Positions 1 through 9,942 of a stretch of DNA of 62,226 nt are shown here, piece by piece. The translations under genes were made by a program, and so were the position numbers. Numbering within the stretch: the first letter of the stretch is position 1; each line of letters opens with the position of its first letter. This stretch comes from Corynebacterium sp. UBA2622 (GTDB lineage Bacteria > Actinomycetota > Actinomycetes > Mycobacteriales > Mycobacteriaceae), in NCBI RefSeq assembly GCF_002339505.1, contig NZ_DDJO01000006.1, positions 1-62,226 on the forward strand, in the 5' to 3' direction. The notes under the pieces are model-generated. The model searched no databases and was not told where the DNA came from. It saw nothing but the letters and a program-made list of their open reading frames with translations.

Positions 1-125
1 GAACACGGAGGGTGCGTTTTTTACGTTTTTATCCAGTCTTTATCCGCCCAGTGAATGCGGCTGGCCCCGGCAAGGTAGCGTGTATTGAGCATCTGTTTAA
101 TCGACACGGCCTGGGAGAAAAAAGT

Positions 126-890
126 ATGGGAAGTCACGCCTTGCGCGAGCCTGAGGAAGAGCAGCTCGAGCCCGCAGCGCGCGCCGTTGATCTCGTGAAG
201 ACGTACGGGGAGGGGGACACCAAGGTTGTCGCCTTGGACGGCGTCAACGTTGACTTCGCAGCTAACAGGTTCACCGCCATCATGGGTCCTTCCGGCTCCG
301 GCAAATCGACCCTCATGCACTCCATGGCGGGGCTCGACTCTTTCACGTCCGGGTCTGCCTACATCGGCGGCACCGACCTCGCCGGCTTGAATGACAAGGC
401 GCTCACCGCTCTGAGACGTGACCGGCTCGGTTTCATCTTCCAGTCCTTCAACCTGGTCCCGACGCTCACAGCGGCGGAGAACATAACGCTCCCGACGGAC
501 ATCGCGGGGAAGAAGGTCGACGATGACTGGTTTGAGGAAGTCACCCGTCGTTTAGGGCTCGCGGACCGTCTGAAGCACCGGCCGAGCGAGCTCTCGGGTG
601 GCCAGCAGCAACGGGTTGCGTGCGCCCGTGCCCTGGTGAGCCGTCCCGAGATTATCTTCGGCGACGAGCCCACCGGCAATCTCGACTCCAACGCCAGCGC
701 CGAGGTGCTGAAAATCCTGCGCGATGCAGTGGACCATGACAACCAGACGGTCGTCATCGTCACCCACGACGCCCGCGCCGCATCCTACGCCGACCGTGTG
801 ATTTTTCTGCGCGACGGGCAAATCGTCGACGAGCTGTACGAACCGACGATGGAGGCCATCCTTCAGGTGATGTCCGGGATTGAGGGATAA
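126..890 (+). CDS. ABC transporter ATP-binding protein (MacB/LolD/FtsE class)
   Basis: ATPase subunit of an exporter or envelope-remodelling ABC system, working with the FtsX-type permease that follows. Walker A GPSGSGKS lies at about residues 54-61, the signature LSGGQQQR follows, and Walker B reads IIFGDEP with a TGNLDS D-loop, typical of the LolD/MacB/YknY class. The ATG at 126 (254 aa) is chosen over an in-frame start at 12 because the family begins close to this point and a purine-rich GGGAGAAAAAA precedes it. The permease starts two bases after the stop, so they form an operon. The substrate cannot be told from sequence. Confidence 0.9.
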   Translation: MGSHALREPEEEQLEPAARAVDLVKTYGEGDTKVVALDGVNVDFAANRFTAIMGPSGSGKSTLMHSMAGLDSFTSGSAYIGGTDLAGLNDKALTALRRDRLGFIFQSFNLVPTLTAAENITLPTDIAGKKVDDDWFEEVTRRLGLADRLKHRPSELSGGQQQRVACARALVSRPEIIFGDEPTGNLDSNASAEVLKILRDAVDHDNQTVVIVTHDARAASYADRVIFLRDGQIVDELYEPTMEAILQVMSGIEG

Positions 891-891
891 C

Positions 892-3447
892 GTGGCTTCA
901 ACCATGACGCGGGTGTCGCTGCGCAACATCGCCGCCCACAAGCTCCGCCTTGCCCTGACCGTTCTCGCGGTTGTTCTCGGCACCGCGTTCATCGCGGGTT
1001 CCCTCATGTTCACAAACATGCTCGGCAACACCTTCGACTCCGCGGTCAGCTCGCAGTTCCAGGATGTCGATGCCGTCGTGCAGACGGGGGAGGGCGGTGA
1101 GCCGATCACCCCGGAACTCGTCGAGACCCTTGAGGAGGATCCGCAGGTTGCCCGGGTCAATCAGGGCGGTTCGGCCACCGTCGTCGCGGCCACTGAGGAC
1201 GAGACGGCCATTCAAACGGGCCAGGGAAGCGCCTCCACCCAGATTTATTACAGCCCCGACAAGTCGGTGAGCGAGGCGCCCTCCATCGTGGAGGGCCACG
1301 AGCCCAGCGCAGTCGGCGAGGCGATCCTGAACAAGAACGCCGCCGAGAAGTACGGCATCTCCCTGGACCAGAAGCTGATCGTGGTGGACCCGGCGGGACG
1401 GCACGACTACACGATCGTGGGTTTGTACGAAAACGAGCTGGCCCATGCCGCGTCCCTTTTGTTCCTGGTCACCCCGGAGATGTACAACGAGTTCTACACG
1501 GACGGCAGGACCATCCCGCAGCTCACCCTGACCGCGAAGGACGGGGTGTCCGCCGAGCAGCTTGTCGACGCCCTGCGCGCCGCCCACCCCGAGTACAAGG
1601 TCGACACCGGCGCCTCCCTCGCCGACGAGACCTCCAAGGCGATCAAGGAGGGCCTGAGCTTCGTCAGCTACTTCCTCATTGCCTTTGGGCTAGTCGGCCT
1701 CCTCGTGGGCACCTTCCTCATCGCCAACACGTTCTCCATGATCGTCGCCCAGCGCGCGAAGGAGTTCGCCCTCCTTCGCGCCCTGGGGTCCTCGCGGAGG
1801 CAGATCACCCGCTCCGTCACGGTGGAGGCGTTCATTGTCGGCCTCCTCGGGTCGCTCGCGGGCATCGTCGCCGGTGCCCTCCTCGTCGCCGCGATCAAGG
1901 CGGTCATGGGGGCAAACGGCATGGAGCTTCCCGACGGTGGGCTCGGGCTTTCCTTCAGGGCGGTCGCCGTACCCATCGTTGTCGGTGTCATTGTCACGAT
2001 GTTCTCCGCGTGGGCGCCCGCCCGCCGCGCAGGGCGCGTTCGCCCCGTGGAAGCGATGCGTTCCAGCGAGTCCTCCACCCCGCAGCCCCTGCGCGGGCGC
2101 ACCATCGCCGGTGCGATCCTCATCGCGGCGGGTATCGCGTGCGCCGTCGCCGGGATGCAGTGGGATGACGGGAGCACGTCACGCCGCGCCATCCTCGTGG
2201 GCGTGGCGGCGGTGGCCGTCATCGCCGGTCTCTTCCTCGCTGGCCCGGCGCTCAGCCTGCCCATCGTTCCCCCGCTGGGGAGGGTCATCGGCGCGCCCTT
2301 CGGGACCGTAGGAAAGCTGGCGTCCACCAACACCCGGCGCAACCCCCGCCGGACCAGCGCAACGGCGTTCGCCCTCATGCTCGGCATTGCTCTGGTGACG
2401 GTGATCGGGATGCTCGGTGCGACCATGAAGCAGTCTGTGGAGAAGGTCTCGGACAACGAGGTCACGGCGAACTACGTCCTCTCCGGCCCCTCGATGGGCG
2501 CGTTCCCCGTGCCCGCCGACGTCCCGGCGAAGGTGAAGGACACCAAGGGCGTGAAAGAGGTTGTAGCCTACAGCGAGGCCCCGATCACCGTCGACGGCGA
2601 GTACGCCTACAAGATGGGCCCGGTGGGCACGACGCCGGTCTTCGCGGGTGACCCCGCGGACCTGACGACCCTGACGATGGTGGAGGGTGAATCCTCCGTG
2701 GATGGGGACAAGATCATCGCGCCACGCGACTACGCTGAGAGCCGCGGCTGGCACGTGGGGGACAAGGTGACCATCGCCGCCCCGGGGATCTCCCAGGACA
2801 CCGCCGAAGCGACACTGGGGGGCATTTTCGACCACTCCAACGTGATAAATGGAGTCGCGGTCGGCCACGACACCGCCGTGAAGGTCGTTCCGGAGAACAC
2901 CCTGCAAATTCAGATGGCGGGTGTGAACGGCGACGGGTCCGTCTCCTCCGAGGAGCTGCGCAAGAACCTCGAGGACAGCGTGAAGTCGAACATCATCGTC
3001 CAGGTGCGTTCCACCGAGGACATGCGCGGCGAGGTCAGCGGAATGATCGACCAGATGCTCTTCATCCTCTACGCGCTCCTATCGCTGGCGGTGGTGATTG
3101 CCGTCCTCGGCATCATCAACACGCTGACCCTGTCGGTGATCGAACGCCGGCAGGAGATCGGCATGCTGCGTGCCGTCGGTACGCAGCGCGGGCAGATCCG
3201 CACGATGATCATCCTCGAATCGGTGCAGATGGCGGTTTTCGGAGCCCTGGCGGGCATCGCGATGGGGCTGGGCCTGGGGTGGGCCTTCCTCAAGGTCCTC
3301 AGCGGCCAGGGCCTGGACAACATCGAGATCCCGTGGCAGCTGATCGGAATCATGCTCGGCGGCTCCATCGTGGTCGGCGTGCTGGCGGCTCTCTGGCCCG
3401 CACAGCGGGCGACGGCGACTCCGCCTCTCGACGCCATCGCGGACTAG
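892..3447 (+). CDS. ABC transporter permease, FtsX/MacB type, two FtsX domains
   Basis: Membrane partner of the preceding ATPase, about 851 aa. One transmembrane segment near residues 15-40 is followed by a large extracytoplasmic MacB-like region, an FtsX permease domain (three helices, roughly 255-385), two further helices, a second extracytoplasmic region and a C-terminal FtsX domain ending in the WPAQRATATPPLDAI box. This duplicated layout is usual for actinobacterial FtsX exporters. The GTG at 892 is preceded by GAGGGA at good spacing; ATG 904 and TTG 880 are alternatives. The role (lipid, peptide or antibiotic export, or envelope remodelling) is not resolved. Confidence 0.88.
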   Translation: MASTMTRVSLRNIAAHKLRLALTVLAVVLGTAFIAGSLMFTNMLGNTFDSAVSSQFQDVDAVVQTGEGGEPITPELVETLEEDPQVARVNQGGSATVVAATEDETAIQTGQGSASTQIYYSPDKSVSEAPSIVEGHEPSAVGEAILNKNAAEKYGISLDQKLIVVDPAGRHDYTIVGLYENELAHAASLLFLVTPEMYNEFYTDGRTIPQLTLTAKDGVSAEQLVDALRAAHPEYKVDTGASLADETSKAIKEGLSFVSYFLIAFGLVGLLVGTFLIANTFSMIVAQRAKEFALLRALGSSRRQITRSVTVEAFIVGLLGSLAGIVAGALLVAAIKAVMGANGMELPDGGLGLSFRAVAVPIVVGVIVTMFSAWAPARRAGRVRPVEAMRSSESSTPQPLRGRTIAGAILIAAGIACAVAGMQWDDGSTSRRAILVGVAAVAVIAGLFLAGPALSLPIVPPLGRVIGAPFGTVGKLASTNTRRNPRRTSATAFALMLGIALVTVIGMLGATMKQSVEKVSDNEVTANYVLSGPSMGAFPVPADVPAKVKDTKGVKEVVAYSEAPITVDGEYAYKMGPVGTTPVFAGDPADLTTLTMVEGESSVDGDKIIAPRDYAESRGWHVGDKVTIAAPGISQDTAEATLGGIFDHSNVINGVAVGHDTAVKVVPENTLQIQMAGVNGDGSVSSEELRKNLEDSVKSNIIVQVRSTEDMRGEVSGMIDQMLFILYALLSLAVVIAVLGIINTLTLSVIERRQEIGMLRAVGTQRGQIRTMIILESVQMAVFGALAGIAMGLGLGWAFLKVLSGQGLDNIEIPWQLIGIMLGGSIVVGVLAALWPAQRATATPPLDAIAD

Positions 3448-3458
3448 CCGGACGAAGC

Positions 3459-3493
3459 GGCCGGCGGGTGCCTCAGCCGAACACCCGCCGGCC
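3459..3493. terminator. Bidirectional hairpin between convergent genes
   Basis: A perfect 12-bp stem (GGCCGGCGGGTG with CACCCGCCGGCC) and an 11-nt loop lie just after the permease stop and reach into the 3' end of the convergent crcB gene. There is no T-run, but the position between converging genes fits a terminator. Confidence 0.55.
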
Positions 3494-3835
3494 GTAGCTC
3501 ATGCCGACATAGGCGGCAACCACAGTCACCGCGGCGGTAATCAGCGCGGAGCCGGCCGCCTGCCGCCAGCGCCGGGCCTGGAGGTGCTGGCCGAGCTCCC
3601 TGGCCAGCGTGGACCACGTGGACAGGGCGCCCGCGAAGCCCGCACCCGCTGCGAGCGGCCACATTCCGGGCATGGCCAGCGAGAACCCGAGCACCGCGGA
3701 ACCAACGACGTTCGCGGCCCACGTACCCGGGTGGCGGGTTCCGCTGTTCAGGTGGCTCAGCGCCCAGCGGCACACCCCGCCAACGAATCCCCCAGCAGCC
3801 ACGGCGGCCAGGGTGAACACAGCGGCCGCGCTCAC
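3473..3835 (-). CDS. crcB: Fluoride channel subunit CrcB/FluC (first of pair)
   Basis: Small four-helix membrane protein (120 aa) that exports fluoride as a dual-topology dimer. The family pattern GGxxGxxxRW (GGFVGGVCRW), the TWAANVVGS segment and the GFAGALSTWSTL Phe/Ser-Thr box are all visible. The start is the GTG at 3835, which overlaps the upstream paralogue stop as GTGA; a longer frame upstream is arginine/proline-rich and not CrcB-like. It is translationally coupled to the second crcB, as expected for Gram-positive heterodimeric Fluc channels. I found no fluoride riboswitch in front of the pair. Confidence 0.9.
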   Translation of the reverse strand: MSAAAVFTLAAVAAGGFVGGVCRWALSHLNSGTRHPGTWAANVVGSAVLGFSLAMPGMWPLAAGAGFAGALSTWSTLARELGQHLQARRWRQAAGSALITAAVTVVAAYVGMSYGRRVFG

Positions 3836-4170
3836 GCCCGCCCCCGCGCGGCGGATCGGGCTGCGTCGCCGGCGAACCACGCCCCGAGGCACGTCACCAG
3901 GCTGACTCCGAGGGTGGCGGCCGCACCGGCCGGGGTGGACTGCGCCGCGGCGAGGGAGACTGCCGAGAGCGTCGAAAAGCCTCCCAGCACCCCGGTACCC
4001 CAGAACCTGCCCGGCGCGAACGCGCCCATGGCGAAGCATGCGAGCGCGTTTACCACGGCGGTCAGCACGTGAACCTCGATGCCCGCGAGGGGAGCACCGA
4101 GGAACACCAGGTAGCGGGCGGAGGCGCCGAGGGAGGCGCCCAGGCCGACGAGGACGGGGTCTTTCCACAC
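3832..4170 (-). CDS. crcB: Fluoride channel subunit CrcB/FluC (second of pair)
   Basis: Second four-helix fluoride channel subunit, about 112 aa, first gene of the two-gene operon. It has GASLGASARYL, a VVNALACFAMG segment (the Asn of the fluoride path) and GGFSTLSAVS. The GTG at 4170 is preferred over TTG 4179 because TAGGGT sits 8 nt upstream (complement of 4179-4184) with no ribosome site, the leaderless pattern seen throughout the window. It probably pairs with the downstream subunit as a heterodimer. Confidence 0.86.
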   Translation of the reverse strand: MWKDPVLVGLGASLGASARYLVFLGAPLAGIEVHVLTAVVNALACFAMGAFAPGRFWGTGVLGGFSTLSAVSLAAAQSTPAGAAATLGVSLVTCLGAWFAGDAARSAARGRA

Positions 4171-4296
4171 GGGAATCAACCCTAGACCCGGTCTGGCGCA
4201 CGGCGCGTCGCGCCCCGGGCGGATTTCCGTGGCGGAAACGCCCCGGGGCGGGGAAGATGGGGGAGTAGACCGACAAGAACCACGAAGGAGCTACCC

Positions 4297-5955
<1,659 letters not shown>

Positions 5956-5991
5956 ACCCGCAGGCGATAGTGAGGCAGACCCCAGCCCGGT

Positions 5992-6016
5992 GCGGTTCTC
6001 CCCCGCGCCGGGCTGG
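5992..6016 (+). terminator. Hairpin after pgm
   Basis: CCAGCCCGG and CCGGGCTGG form a 9-bp stem 36 nt after the pgm stop. There is no T-run. It directly precedes the TATCGT -10-like motif of the next gene, so it may separate the two transcripts. Confidence 0.4.
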
Positions 6017-6031
6017 ACTATCGTCTGGTAG

Positions 6032-6535
6032 GTGACGATGAAACGAAACGCTACGACTCGGGCCGCCTCGCCCGCCGCCCGCGCGGACGGCACGCGCGAA
6101 GTGGTGCTGGACGTCCTCTCCGCGGCGGCCCGCTTCTTCATGGCCTACATCTGGATCTCCGCCGGGATCTCCAAGATCGGCGTGCACATGGATGTCTCGC
6201 GGACCATCGCCGCCTACGAAATCTTCACCCCCGAGTGGTCGGACATGCTGGCCAACATCATCGGCCCGCTGGAGATCGCGGGCGGCCTGCTCCTGTTGCT
6301 CGGAATCAAACTGCGCCCCGCGGGGTGGGTGTCGATCGGGGTGCTGGCGCTTTTCATCATCGGCCTGACATCGGCGTGGGCCCGGGGACTCGGAATCGAC
6401 TGCGGCTGCTTCAATCCCGGGCAGGAGGCTTCGGCGACGAACCTTCTGCGCACGATCGGCCGGGACGTCTTCTACGTCGCCATCACCCTGTTCATGATTT
6501 ACCGCCCGTTTAAGAAATTCGCGCTCTACCCATAA
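6032..6535 (+). CDS. MauE/DoxX-family redox-associated membrane protein
   Basis: Four-helix membrane protein (167 aa) of the MauE/DoxX family. Members are linked to disulfide chemistry and often sit beside thioredoxin-fold proteins, as here with the DsbA-like gene downstream. Helices are visible at about 32-50, 72-92, 98-118 and 140-158. A conserved-looking Cys-x-Cys (IDCGCF, Cys124/Cys126) follows the third helix and is the likely redox site. The GTG at 6032 is favoured by TATCGT exactly 7 nt upstream (6019-6024); ATG 6038 is the alternative. The partner and electron flow are inferred from context. Confidence 0.8.
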   Translation: MTMKRNATTRAASPAARADGTREVVLDVLSAAARFFMAYIWISAGISKIGVHMDVSRTIAAYEIFTPEWSDMLANIIGPLEIAGGLLLLLGIKLRPAGWVSIGVLALFIIGLTSAWARGLGIDCGCFNPGQEASATNLLRTIGRDVFYVAITLFMIYRPFKKFALYP

Positions 6536-6607
6536 AATCTGTTCATCCCGGTTTCCACCGCGGGAGGACACCCGCACGGAACACACCCAGAGAAAAGGTG
6601 CAGAAAC

Positions 6608-7357
6608 GTGACCACACGCAAGGTGCAGAACCCCAACGCCAAGGGCGGCTCCGGATTCATCTTGGCGCTGCTGGCCATCATCGCCATCGCGGCCATCGTG
6701 ATCGGCCTGGTCGTCTACAACGGCCGGACCCAGCGCAGCGAAGCCATCGCGGAAAAGATGATCCCGGTGGAGAAGCTCAAGGTGGATTACAACGAGGGTG
6801 ACCCCTACTTCACGCTCTCCTCCACCGAGGGCGGGGACAACGCGCCGTCGGCGAGCCTCTTCGAGGACTTCTCCTGCTCGCACTGCGCGGATCTGGCGAA
6901 GAAGACCGACCAGGAGATGCTGGACAAGATCCAGTCCGGTGACATCTCCGTCAAGCTGCACCCGATGACCTTCCTCGACGGGCAGGGCGACAAGTACCAG
7001 CAGGGCCACTCCACCCGCGCCCTCGCCGCCGAGATCGCGCTGGTGGACCACCAGGACATTCCGGCGATGTGGAACCTGCGCACCATGCTCTTCGAGAAGC
7101 AGCAGAGCGTCTACAACAAGCTCGACAACAACGGCCTGGCAGACCAAGCCCGCGATTTCGGCGCGAGCAAGGAGGCCGTCCAGGACATCCGGGACGGCAA
7201 GTACCTGCCCGTTGCCGAGAAGATGGGCAAGGAGAACCTCGACTACCAGACCGAGAAGACCGGCGAGGCCTACTCCCCGCGCGTGATGCGCGATGACAAG
7301 GACCTCATCGAGGGCGGCGGGGACCTTTCCGGCTGGATGGACCAGCTGACCAAGTAG
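6608..7357 (+). CDS. Membrane-anchored DsbA-like thioredoxin-fold protein
   Basis: Exported disulfide oxidoreductase, 249 aa: a cytoplasmic start, one uncleaved transmembrane anchor at about 16-38, then a DsbA-type thioredoxin fold outside the membrane. The active site is Cys90-Ser-His-Cys93 in FEDFSCSHCADL, and the insert and the HSTRALAAEIAL helix resemble the DsbA/FrnE superfamily. The cis-Pro region (EAYSPRVMRDD) lies near the C-terminus. The GTG start follows GAGAAAAGG. It lies 72 nt after the MauE-like gene, probably in one operon that oxidises or repairs secreted proteins. Confidence 0.83.
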   Translation: MTTRKVQNPNAKGGSGFILALLAIIAIAAIVIGLVVYNGRTQRSEAIAEKMIPVEKLKVDYNEGDPYFTLSSTEGGDNAPSASLFEDFSCSHCADLAKKTDQEMLDKIQSGDISVKLHPMTFLDGQGDKYQQGHSTRALAAEIALVDHQDIPAMWNLRTMLFEKQQSVYNKLDNNGLADQARDFGASKEAVQDIRDGKYLPVAEKMGKENLDYQTEKTGEAYSPRVMRDDKDLIEGGGDLSGWMDQLTK

Positions 7358-7373
7358 GTCGCGTTCACACCCG

Positions 7374-7423
7374 CACCGCCCGTGGAGGCGATTTGGTCGC
7401 GCCTGCGGGCGGTGTGTATATTT
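7374..7423 (+). terminator. Terminator after the DsbA-like gene
   Basis: CACCGCCCG (7374-7382) pairs with CGGGCGGTG (7406-7414) in a 9-bp stem followed by TGTATATTT. The AT-rich tail (TATATT) may also act as the -10 of the tRNA-Ala transcript. Confidence 0.6.
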
Positions 7424-7456
7424 ATCGGAGTTGCGGGGCCCCGCGGGGCCCACAAC

Positions 7457-7529
7457 GGGGCTATGGCGCAGCTGGTAGCGCACCACACTGGCAGTGTGGG
7501 GGTCAGGGGTTCGAATCCCCTTAGCTCCA
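7457..7529 (+). tRNA. tRNA-Ala (anticodon GGC), copy 1
   Basis: A 73-nt cloverleaf. The acceptor stem GGGGCTA/TAGCTCC includes the G3-U70 pair that identifies alanine tRNA. The anticodon loop is CTGGCAG (anticodon GGC), the T-loop is GGTTCGAATCC, and the discriminator is A. The CCA end is not encoded. Confidence 0.97.
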
Positions 7530-7553
7530 CTCGCACAACTACATACCAATCAC

Positions 7554-7626
7554 GGGGCTATGGCGCAGCTGGTAGCGCACCACACTGGCAGTGTGGGGGT
7601 CAGGGGTTCGAATCCCCTTAGCTCCA
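7554..7626 (+). tRNA. tRNA-Ala (anticodon GGC), copy 2
   Basis: Identical over all 73 nt to the copy 24 nt upstream, with the same GGC anticodon and G3-U70 pair. The two are probably cotranscribed and end at the hairpin that follows. The duplication fits the heavy use of GCC alanine codons in this GC-rich genome. Confidence 0.97.
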
Positions 7627-7634
7627 CCATCACG

Positions 7635-7674
7635 GGCGGTAGGTCGACCTTCGGGTCGGTCCGCCGCCTTTTTT
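7635..7674 (+). terminator. Rho-independent terminator of the tRNA-Ala pair
   Basis: A compound hairpin with GGCGG (7635-7639) pairing CCGCC (7661-7665) around an inner GACC-TTCG-GGTC stem, followed by six T. It is among the cleanest terminators in the window. Confidence 0.8.
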
Positions 7675-7697
7675 CGCGCCCGCCTACACTCGGCCGC

Positions 7698-8186
7698 ATG
7701 GAGAGTTACACATGGTGCGAACTCGACTCGCCCGTCGGCAAACTCCTGGCCGTGAGATCCGACCGGGGCCTGGTGCGGGTGGTCTTCGAGCGCGAGGGCT
7801 TCGCGGAGGAGCTTGCCAAGCTGAGCGGGGAGCAACGCGAAGCCCTCGACGCCGAAGCGGCCGCGCAGTTCGCCGGGTACTTCGCCGGCGCGCGCAAGGA
7901 GTTCACCCTGCCGCTCGATTGGAGCCTCACCGGGGGATTCCGGGAAGAGGTTCAGCGCGCGATGCTGGGCATCCCCTACGGGTCTACCGTCTCCTACGGG
8001 GAGCTCGCGCGGCACCTGGGCCACCCGGGCGCCAACCGGGCCGTGGGCACCGGTTGCGCCCGGAACCCGCTGCCCATCGTTGTTCCCTGCCACCGCGTCA
8101 CCCGTTCCGGCGGTGCCCCGGGCAACTACCTGGCCGGGCCCGACGTGAAGAAACACCTGCTCAACCTGGAGGCGGCACATGCCTGA
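7698..8186 (+). CDS. ogt: Methylated-DNA--[protein]-cysteine S-methyltransferase
   Basis: Suicide repair protein (162 aa) that moves the alkyl group of O6-alkylguanine in DNA to its own cysteine. The acceptor motif PCHRV has Cys131, and upstream are the GIPYGSTVSYGELA recognition-helix region and the GxNRAVGxxxxxNP loop. The ATG at 7698 is chosen because TACACT lies exactly 7 nt upstream (7685-7690); the open frame running back through the tRNA genes is not coding. Its last 8 nt overlap the fructosamine-kinase gene, so the two are translationally coupled. Confidence 0.94.
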   Translation: MESYTWCELDSPVGKLLAVRSDRGLVRVVFEREGFAEELAKLSGEQREALDAEAAAQFAGYFAGARKEFTLPLDWSLTGGFREEVQRAMLGIPYGSTVSYGELARHLGHPGANRAVGTGCARNPLPIVVPCHRVTRSGGAPGNYLAGPDVKKHLLNLEAAHA

Positions 8187-8937
8187 GACGTTCACGAAGA
8201 AGGGCAGCGCGCCTCAGGCGGCTGCCGCCGAGGCCGCCTACCTGCGGTGGCTGCGCGAGGGCAGCGAGGCGGTGGTGGAGGTCTATTCACTTGACGACGC
8301 CTCCAACACCCTCACCATCGAGCGGGTGGACACCACCCGCCCCACGCCCGGGGCGGCCAGGCGCGCCGGCCGGGAGCTCGCGGCGATCCACCGGATGGGC
8401 GCGCGTGCCTTCGGCGCGCCGGCCGACGGGTGGGACGGGCCGAACTTCATCGGCCGTGCCCGGCAGGAGTGCACGCCCACCGCGCGGTGGGCCGACTTCT
8501 ACGTCCACCAGAGGGTGCTCCCCTTCGCGGAAAAGGCCCGGGAGGCGGGGAACCTCGGAGGCGCGGAGTGGGACGTCGTCAAGCGGGCGTGTGACGCCCT
8601 CCTCGCCGAGGATGAGGATGCCCCGCTGGCGCGCATCCACGGCGACCTGTGGTCCGGAAACCTGCTCTTCTCAGCTGAGGGCCCGCGGTTCATCGACCCG
8701 GCAGCGCACGGCGGCCACCCCCTGACGGATATCGCGATGCTGGAGCTGTTCGGTGCCCCGCACCTCCGGTCCATCGTGGAGGGATACGGGGAAGTAGGTG
8801 ATCTCGGGCAGGGCTGGGAGCGGCGGATCCCCATCCACCAGCTGCACCCGCTCGCGGTGCACGCCTACACGCACGGGCCGTCCTACGGTTCTGCGCTCGC
8901 CCGCGCCGCGGAGGAGTCGCTGGAGGCCGTGGGTTAA
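8179..8937 (+). CDS. Fructosamine kinase family protein
   Basis: Phosphotransferase of the fructosamine/ketosamine-3-kinase family (252 aa). Relatives phosphorylate sugar adducts on proteins, which then fall off (deglycation). The catalytic loop HGDLWSGNLLF and the metal-binding FIDPAAHGGHPLTDIAMLELFG are intact. The N-terminal lobe is somewhat short, so the nucleotide-binding region is compact, as in several bacterial members. It starts inside the 3' end of ogt, suggesting a shared role in chemical-damage repair. It converges on nadE, with the two stop codons overlapping. Confidence 0.87.
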   Translation: MPETFTKKGSAPQAAAAEAAYLRWLREGSEAVVEVYSLDDASNTLTIERVDTTRPTPGAARRAGRELAAIHRMGARAFGAPADGWDGPNFIGRARQECTPTARWADFYVHQRVLPFAEKAREAGNLGGAEWDVVKRACDALLAEDEDAPLARIHGDLWSGNLLFSAEGPRFIDPAAHGGHPLTDIAMLELFGAPHLRSIVEGYGEVGDLGQGWERRIPIHQLHPLAVHAYTHGPSYGSALARAAEESLEAVG

Positions 8938-9770
8938 CGCCACCAGGTGTCGTTCGGGCCCGGGGGCAGGTGGCGCTTGTGCTCGCCCACCCGCCACAGG
9001 TGCTCGAGGCGGTCGCGCTCGGCGGGTTGGATCGCCCGGCCCTCGAGGTAGTCGTCGATGGCGCCGTAAGGGAGGCCGAGGGCGGTCTCGTCAGGAAGCG
9101 AGGGGCGGTTGTCCTCCAGGTCGGCGGTGGGGACCTTCTCCCACAGGCGGCGTTCCGCGCCCAGGTGGGCGAGCAGCGCCGCACCCTGGCGCTTGTCCAG
9201 ACCGGCGAGGGGCAGGAGGTCAGCGGCGCCGTCGCCGAACTTGGTGAAGAACCCGGTGACGTTCTCTGCCGCGTGATCGGTGCCGATGACCAGCATGCCC
9301 CGCTCGCCCGCGATGGCGTACTGCGCGATCATGCGCATCCGCGCCTTCACGTTGCCCTTGTTGAAGTCACCCAGCGACTCCGTCCCGAGGGCACGGGAGA
9401 CCTGCTCGGACAGCGCGGCGGTTGCCGGGGCGATGTCCACGGTGACGCGCTCGTCGGGGGCGATGAACTCCAGCGCGGCCTGCGCGTCCTCCTCGTCGGC
9501 CTGGACGCCGTGAGGCAGGCGGACCGCGATGAACGCCGCCTCGGCCCCCTCCGCGCGCCGCTTCTCCACGGCCAGCTGGGCCAGCCGGCCCGCCAGCGTG
9601 GAGTCCTGCCCGCCGGAGATGCCCAGGACGAACCCGTGCGCCCCGGAGTGTGCCAGGTAGTCCGCGAGGAAGGTTACGCGCCTGTCGATCTCGGCCTTCA
9701 CGTCGATGGCGGGGGCCACGCCGAGAGCGCCGATGATGTGCTGCTGCAGGTCTTCGCTGTTGGTCGACAT
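8934..9770 (-). CDS. nadE: Ammonia-dependent NAD+ synthetase
   Basis: Last step of NAD synthesis: adenylates nicotinic acid adenine dinucleotide with ATP and amidates it with ammonia. At 278 aa it is the short, glutaminase-free form. The PP-loop SGGQDST is at residues 52-58, and GTDHAAENVTGFFTKFGDGAADLLPL and KVPTADLEDNRPSLPDE are family hallmarks. The ATG at 9770 is preferred to 9779 because TACGAT lies 7 nt before it (complement of 9778-9783) and no ribosome site is visible. It diverges from rpmJ and belongs functionally with pncB and pncA elsewhere in the window. Confidence 0.95.
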   Translation of the reverse strand: MSTNSEDLQQHIIGALGVAPAIDVKAEIDRRVTFLADYLAHSGAHGFVLGISGGQDSTLAGRLAQLAVEKRRAEGAEAAFIAVRLPHGVQADEEDAQAALEFIAPDERVTVDIAPATAALSEQVSRALGTESLGDFNKGNVKARMRMIAQYAIAGERGMLVIGTDHAAENVTGFFTKFGDGAADLLPLAGLDKRQGAALLAHLGAERRLWEKVPTADLEDNRPSLPDETALGLPYGAIDDYLEGRAIQPAERDRLEHLWRVGEHKRHLPPGPNDTWWR

Positions 9771-9828
9771 GGCTGCCATCGTAGCGCGGGGCGGGTGCGC
9801 GCCAACCGGGGTGAGTTCCGGGCAGGTT

Positions 9829-9856
9829 TTGAACGGGGCCCTTTATCAGGTAATAT
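9829..9856 (+). promoter_or_regulatory. Likely SigA promoter of rpmJ
   Basis: TTGAAC (9829-9834) and TAATAT (9851-9856) are separated by 16 bp, a good match to the vegetative -35/-10 pattern. They lie about 87 nt before rpmJ in the nadE-rpmJ divergent region. Confidence 0.6.
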
Positions 9857-9942
9857 GAACCGCCGTGTCGCGACCCGGCCGGTTTCCGCGCCGGGGTCGG
9901 GTCGCCGTAAGAGATCAAACCCCACTAAGAAAGGAGCGCCCG

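Noticed and set aside
4171..4296. Possible fluoride riboswitch before the crcB pair
   Set aside because: I could not find the conserved GGNGAUGG/CUGAUG elements on the reverse strand, and the leaderless start leaves no room for an aptamer.
7457..7626. Duplicated tRNA-Ala as a phage or island attachment site
   Set aside because: Both copies are complete and identical, 24 nt apart, with their own terminator and no integrase. Simple tandem gene duplication is enough.
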